Shown in pieces: positions 19,960-23,384 of a stretch of 23,384 nt of DNA. A model generated the notes under the pieces. It did no database searches. It saw only the letters and a program-made list of their open reading frames with translations, and was not told the origin of the DNA. The stretch is from positions 1 to 23,384 of the IMG/VR virus record IMGVR_UViG_3300021792_000018; one strand, 5' to 3'. Numbering within the stretch: position 1 is the stretch's first letter; the number at the start of each line of letters is the position of its first letter. This DNA comes from a virus. A program made the position numbers and the translations under genes.

Positions 19960-20671
19960 AGCTCCAGTAATTCAAATTAAGCCAAATTTAAACGATGAAG
20001 TTGAAAAGTGGCTTAAAGATAAAACCAATCAAATCACTGAACTACCGTTTGGATTTTCAAATTTTCCTGATGGGAAAATACCAATGTGTAAACGCCCAGT
20101 TCAGCAGCTTGATATTGAAAAATATAATGCTGAAAAAGTGACAAAGCACAGCCCTATTTCAGCTGAAAATGTGCCTAGAAAAGCTAAACCAACCAAGGTC
20201 AAAACAGTTAAAAAGCGCAAACCTAAGCCTAAAGCTGAAAAGCTTTTGAAGCCTAAGAAAGTGACTAAATTGGTTGTTTATTCTGAACGAGCAATGATCA
20301 GATTTCACAATATGGAAGTCTTTGATAAAGCACGTAAAGAAAAAGCTGGTGCTGTAGAAGCTTTATGCATACATCATGGTTTCACTACATACAAAATTTT
20401 TAATGATCGTCCACGCTGCTTAAAGTGCATTAAAACAGATCAAATTAGAGATTTAGAAAGCCATAACCGTAAAAACTTAAATCATAGATTGATGTTAGCA
20501 GCAGCTAGAGAAAATCAGAAAAAGTTTACTGGTATGTGCAAAACGCATGGTGAAACAGCATTTTTTATCATCAAAACCGACACTTCAGCAACAGGTCTAA
20601 ATTACAAATGCTTGGCTTGTAATGCTGCACATCAACTGGCGTACAAAATAAGAAAAGGAGCGAATGCATGA
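19946..20671 (+). CDS. Double zinc-ribbon protein, probably DNA- or RNA-binding
   Basis: 241 residues from ATG 19946 (GGAG 9 bases upstream). Three parts: an N-terminal domain to about residue 65; a very basic linker (residues 72-108, repeated K/P such as KPKPKAEKLLKPKK) that should contact nucleic acid; and two copies of a zinc-ribbon-like unit, C-x-x-H-H-G...C-x-x-C (residues about 142-162) and C-x-x-H-G...C-x-x-C (about 197-223). The two units arose by duplication. Similar C-x-x-H-G units occur in phage proteins of unknown function and in some homing endonuclease-associated domains, but no catalytic motif is seen here. It precedes the exonuclease with an ATGA overlap, so they may work together. 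Confidence 0.65.
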   Translation: MQFYEAPVIQIKPNLNDEVEKWLKDKTNQITELPFGFSNFPDGKIPMCKRPVQQLDIEKYNAEKVTKHSPISAENVPRKAKPTKVKTVKKRKPKPKAEKLLKPKKVTKLVVYSERAMIRFHNMEVFDKARKEKAGAVEALCIHHGFTTYKIFNDRPRCLKCIKTDQIRDLESHNRKNLNHRLMLAAARENQKKFTGMCKTHGETAFFIIKTDTSATGLNYKCLACNAAHQLAYKIRKGANA

Positions 20672-21612
20672 ATCGTTTAATGCTAGATTTTGAAACTTTG
20701 GACATTGCAGAATGCCCTGTTATTTTGAGTATGGGTGCAGTTGTCTTTAATGAAAATGGTATCGTTGATTGCATAAGCGAAAAGATCGACACACGCTCAT
20801 GTATTGACCTTGGCTGCACCATTTCTGACGATACTATTGCTTGGTGGGATAAACAAAGTAAGGAAGCTAGAGCTTCTGCTTTCGGTGGGAAAACTAATAT
20901 CGGTTATGCAATGGGTATGCTTGTTGATTTCTATAAGAAATATGAATGTGCAGAAATTTGGAGCAAAGGTTCAATTGCAGATATTCGATGGACAAATAAT
21001 ATTCTTGCGAAGTTAAATCTAAAATCACCTTGGAATTTTTGGGATGAAATGTGTTTTAGGACATATTTAAAGTATTCACCTAAAGTTGATTTTCAACCAG
21101 TGGGTGAAGCTCACAATGCGCTTGATGATGCGATGAATCAGGCTCTTCAATTTATATTAATTGAAGCTACTAAGGCTAATAGTACAAATGATCAAAAAAT
21201 CTTAATACAACGATACAATGAACTTGGCGATTTAATTTTAAAAAAGTTTGGCAGTTCTAATGTTGCAAATAATGTAGAAGGATATGTCAACACAAGGGAA
21301 ATTGAGCGATTAAATCAATTTGTCTCAGATGTACTAGATATTGAAGGCATCATGATTGAAGACATCAAATCTCTAGCTAAAGTAAATGGATATTTTTGCG
21401 TTTTAGTTGGAGGCGATGAACATCATGGTTCATATTCTATTCACCAAAAATATAATACTCATATAGTTACTATCACCAAATGTCATTGCGGTCACATCCA
21501 CTTATTAGAGGATATGTGCGTTGAATGCAATCCTGATCTTAAAGATAACTTTTTAGGAAATGGAACTCCAATTGCAGCTATTGAACCAGATGACAATAAT
21601 TTGCCATTTTGA
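20668..21612 (+). CDS. DEDDh 3'-5' exonuclease with zinc-binding C-terminal extension
   Basis: 314 residues; ATG 20668 overlaps the previous stop and has AAGGAG upstream. Residues 1-170 match the RNase T-like/Rv2179c-like exonuclease group: MLDFETLD (Asp7, Glu9), SWITH-like WWDKQSKEAR near 60-70, SKGSIADIRWTNNIL with the second Asp, and HNALDDAMNQALQF with the His and last Asp. All four acidic ligands and the His are present, so it should be active on single strands or RNA. Residues about 180-314 are an added domain that ends in a Cys/His cluster (ITKCHCGHIHLLEDMCVECNPD) likely to bind zinc. The family includes T4 DexA and ExoVIII-type prophage enzymes; it may serve recombination or host nucleic-acid turnover. 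Confidence 0.85.
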   Translation: MNRLMLDFETLDIAECPVILSMGAVVFNENGIVDCISEKIDTRSCIDLGCTISDDTIAWWDKQSKEARASAFGGKTNIGYAMGMLVDFYKKYECAEIWSKGSIADIRWTNNILAKLNLKSPWNFWDEMCFRTYLKYSPKVDFQPVGEAHNALDDAMNQALQFILIEATKANSTNDQKILIQRYNELGDLILKKFGSSNVANNVEGYVNTREIERLNQFVSDVLDIEGIMIEDIKSLAKVNGYFCVLVGGDEHHGSYSIHQKYNTHIVTITKCHCGHIHLLEDMCVECNPDLKDNFLGNGTPIAAIEPDDNNLPF

Positions 21613-21622
21613 GGATAATCAC

Positions 21623-21871
21623 ATGACTACATATACAGAAATGCTTGATAACCCTCAAATCAAAACCAAAATTGAATCGGCGTTATCAGGTCATATTGTA
21701 GGCGTTTATCGCAATGCTGGACTAAATCCACCAATCCCTTTTTTAAATGTTGATACTTTTGTTTATGCCGATCCAGCACCGCAAAAATATGCAAATCATT
21801 TACGTGAAGGTATGAAATTATTTGCTGAAGTGTTGGACGAGATTAACCAAAATGGAGGGGAAAATGCCTGA
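21623..21871 (+). CDS. Hypothetical early protein (82 aa)
   Basis: ATG 21623 is preferred because GAGGA lies 9 bases upstream and it begins 10 bases after the exonuclease stop; the longer frame only overlaps that gene. MTTYTEMLDNPQIKTKIESA opens a helical N-terminus, followed by VGVYRNAGLNPPIPFLNVDTFVYADPAPQKYANHLREGMKLFAEVLDEI. No family recognised. It overlaps the next start by 8 bases. Confidence 0.65.
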   Translation: MTTYTEMLDNPQIKTKIESALSGHIVGVYRNAGLNPPIPFLNVDTFVYADPAPQKYANHLREGMKLFAEVLDEINQNGGENA

Positions 21872-22145
21872 AATCATCATCACACTTGAAGTTGATTCAG
21901 CACCTCAATTGGTACTAGGTCAGTCTATTTTTGGTGGGATTATTACTGCTTTAAAACTTGAAAAGAAAAAATTGGTGAGTGTTGCTGAGCTGGTTGCTAA
22001 ATACAACTTGTCTGATGAAACGATCAGAACAAGATGCATCTCAATCAACAAAGGTACAAATGGCAAACACCTTTATGATCCTGATGAGGCTGATGCGATT
22101 TTGAAAAACACGAAACGCCGACGTGGTGCAAAACGAATAAATTAA
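21864..22145 (+). CDS. Excisionase-like HTH protein
   Basis: 93 residues from ATG 21864, which has GGAGGGG 5 bases upstream; the longer upstream frame is rejected for lack of a site. The C-terminal part reads LVSVAELVAKYNLSDETIRTRCISINKGTNGKHLYDPDEADAILKNTKRRR. This is the pattern of the small winged-helix excisionase/MerR-like group: a S-x-x-E-[LA]-x-x-x-[YF]-x-[LI]-S-x-x-T-[IV]-R helix-turn-helix, then a wing with a basic end. It is the last gene before the integrase, in the opposite direction, the usual place for an excision factor. Function is inferred from this position and the fold. Confidence 0.65.
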   Translation: MPEIIITLEVDSAPQLVLGQSIFGGIITALKLEKKKLVSVAELVAKYNLSDETIRTRCISINKGTNGKHLYDPDEADAILKNTKRRRGAKRIN

Positions 22146-22176
22146 AAAAACGCCCGCTATATGCGGGCTTAGTTTT
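22145..22176. terminator. Terminator shared by the early operon and the integrase gene
   Basis: GCCCGC TATAT GCGGGC (22152-22168), with seven T on the minus strand side and TTAGTTTT on the plus side. It separates two converging genes. Confidence 0.8.
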
Positions 22177-23203
22177 AACTGTTAAATGCTTCAACCAAAT
22201 CAGCGGCATTTGGATTGTAATAAGTATTCACTAACACATCTATTTTCTTATGCCCTGTAATCTTCGCTAGAATCTCCACTGGAAGCTTTCTTACTCGAAC
22301 CATACGTGTGATAGCTTCATGTCGAGTATCGTGAAAATGAAGCCCATCTAATCCTATTGATGCCTTTCTTTTTTCCCACATCAAACGAAATGCATTTTCT
22401 GATTGAGGAATGATTTTACGGCCATCATGCTTAATTAACGCAATTAATTCTTTTGCCTCTTCAGATAAAGGAACGTTCCTAGAATCTCCATTTTTAGTTT
22501 TTGGCAAATGCACATGACCGTCATAGACATCTTTTTTCTCCATTGCCAATATTTCACCCCTACGCATTGCAGTTTCAATCGCAAATAAAAAACCCCATGC
22601 TACAAAGTGCTGAGGCAATACTGGCTCTCTACCCTTTTCATAATCTAAAGCTTTGAGCATCAATTCAATTTCAGATTCATGAATACGACGATCACGCGCT
22701 TTTGGTTTTTTGGGTTTTGTTATTTGCATCCAAGGATTTTCATCCAGAAGAAATAGTTCTTTCTGGGCATACGTGAACATAGCACTGTAATGTGAGATTT
22801 CTTTCAATACGGTATTTTCACCAACTTCAGTTAAGCGCTTATTTCTCCAATGAGTTAAATCTTTTGGCGTGATGTCATAAATTGATTTTTGAGCCAGTGC
22901 TCCAAATTTCATTTCAAAATTTTTATATTGGCCAGTGATCCAAGCCCTTGATGATTTAGATGAATTAAACTGACCTACATCTTGATAATATTTAGTATTG
23001 AGATCACGAAACAAATATTTTGGTTTTAATTCACCATTTTCGATTTTTGTTTGTGCTTTTAATTCTAGTAGTTTTGATGCTGCCCATTGCTCACACTCTT
23101 TTGCAGTGTCGCGAGTACAGTAGTATCTTTTTTTATCGTATGAAATAGAGATTGAATAAGCATCACCTCTTTTTCTTGCTTTTGGAAGCTTCATTCTTGA
23201 CAC
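22175..23203 (-). CDS. int: Tyrosine integrase
   Basis: 342 residues from GTG 23203; an in-frame ATG at 23194 (residue 4) is an equally possible start. The N-terminal arm-binding part (GDAYSISISYDKKRYYCTRDTAKECEQWAASK) is followed by a SAM-like core-binding domain (residues 62-165) and the catalytic domain. Catalytic residues: R214 in TAMRRGE, K237 in KTKNGDSR, H291-x-x-R294 in FHDTRHEA, H318 in ITGHKK and Y328 in NTYYNP. It inserts and, with an excision factor, removes the prophage at the tRNA-Val gene 137 bases away. The N-terminal coding region contains a tandem 11-base repeat (23193-23214). Confidence 0.95.
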   Translation of the reverse strand: MSRMKLPKARKRGDAYSISISYDKKRYYCTRDTAKECEQWAASKLLELKAQTKIENGELKPKYLFRDLNTKYYQDVGQFNSSKSSRAWITGQYKNFEMKFGALAQKSIYDITPKDLTHWRNKRLTEVGENTVLKEISHYSAMFTYAQKELFLLDENPWMQITKPKKPKARDRRIHESEIELMLKALDYEKGREPVLPQHFVAWGFLFAIETAMRRGEILAMEKKDVYDGHVHLPKTKNGDSRNVPLSEEAKELIALIKHDGRKIIPQSENAFRLMWEKRKASIGLDGLHFHDTRHEAITRMVRVRKLPVEILAKITGHKKIDVLVNTYYNPNAADLVEAFNS

Positions 23204-23214
23204 ATTCTTGACAC
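23193..23214. repeat. Tandem 11-base repeat at the integrase start
   Basis: ATTCTTGACAC occurs twice without a gap (23193-23203 and 23204-23214). The core TTGACAC recurs inverted at 23275-23281. These could be integrase arm-type sites or a promoter element of int; the gene start lies inside them. Confidence 0.6.
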
Positions 23215-23285
23215 AGTTACGCTGGAAATATTGCCATTTTTTGCCATAAATTCCAAGTTTGCCAAATTAAAAACGTGTCAAACAG

Positions 23286-23329
23286 GCATAAAAAAAGACC
23301 TATAAGCTTCTGATTTGCTTATAAGTCCT
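23286..23329 (-). terminator. tRNA terminator
   Basis: Minus strand: an 11-bp stem with one G-T pair (arms 23317-23327 and 23297-23307, 9-base loop) followed by seven T. It lies 13 bases after the tRNA CCA end. Confidence 0.8.
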
Positions 23330-23339
23330 TGATATATCT

Positions 23340-23384
23340 TGGTAGGTATATCCAGACTCGAACTGGAGACCTCTACGATGTCAA
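23340..23384 (-). tRNA. tRNA-Val(GAC), 3' part, cut by the window edge
   Basis: Minus strand from the right edge: anticodon loop TTGACAT (anticodon GAC, U33 before it), the 3' arm CGTAG, variable loop AGGTC, T-arm TCCAG-TTCGAGT-CTGGA, acceptor arm TATACCT, discriminator A and encoded CCA (23342-23340). The loop and variable region are close to those of other gammaproteobacterial tRNA-Val(GAC). The 5' half lies beyond the window. Confidence 0.85.
23340..23384. other. Prophage attachment site in tRNA-Val 3' end
   Basis: The integrase gene reads away from the tRNA 3' end at 137 bases distance, with phage genes on one side and tRNA on the other. Tyrosine integrases of this type use the T-arm and acceptor end of tRNA genes as core. 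The core limits cannot be seen without the other junction, but it should be within this stretch. Confidence 0.5.

Noticed and set aside
1-23384. CRISPR arrays, transposases and insertion sequences
   Set aside because: No regularly spaced repeats and no transposase-like protein were seen; the repeats present are operators, iterons or short tandem copies.

Overview
The window is the right-hand part of a temperate, HK97-type siphovirus prophage in an AT-rich gammaproteobacterial chromosome. Acinetobacter or another Moraxellaceae genus is the best guess; this is an inference from gene content and base composition, not from a marker gene. The right edge cuts through a tRNA-Val(GAC) gene, and a tyrosine integrase lies just inside it, so the right edge is the phage-host junction. 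The left edge is inside the prophage: tape measure, tail tip and lysis genes are absent and presumably lie beyond position 1.

Layout from right to left. (1) 23340-23384 tRNA 3' part and attachment site, then integrase (22175-23203, minus). (2) 19052-22145, plus strand: a left-type early operon of small unknown proteins, a double zinc-ribbon protein, a DEDDh exonuclease and an excisionase-like HTH protein. (3) 18002-19046: immunity region with CI-type S24 repressor (plus), Cro-like protein (minus) and operator clusters of the form CTAA-N6-TTAG on both sides of cI. (4) 13601-17972, minus: CII-like regulator, small unknown, P4-type primase, SF3 helicase, a non-coding block of GGTGAACGAG iterons that looks like a replication origin, and a probable late regulator. 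(5) 13180-13600: operator-flanked promoter, strong terminator and a heavily folded leader RNA heading the late operon. (6) 2509-13179, minus: two HNH proteins, terminases, protease, capsid, portal, connector and tail genes up to the tail assembly chaperone, whose second half is made by a -1 frameshift on the lambda-type slippery heptamer GGGAAAG. (7) 1-2429: a moron-like cassette between the chaperone and the expected tape measure gene: two unknown proteins, a C4-type antisense RNA with its leader ORF and Bro-N antirepressor, and a lipoprotein with its own promoter.

How it works together (inference): CI holds the left and right early promoters shut and, from operator-like sites at 13569-13617, perhaps also the late promoter. 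Cro, CII and the antirepressor shift the balance; the antirepressor is in turn held off by the C4 RNA. After induction the primase and helicase act at the iterons. The product of 13601-14080 would then allow polymerase to read through the leader terminator and the several intrinsic terminators inside the structural operon.

The most rewarding items for a second look are the C4/leader-ORF/antirepressor module, the third operator cluster at the late promoter, the folded late leader RNA, the P4-like iterons and the frameshifted chaperone.
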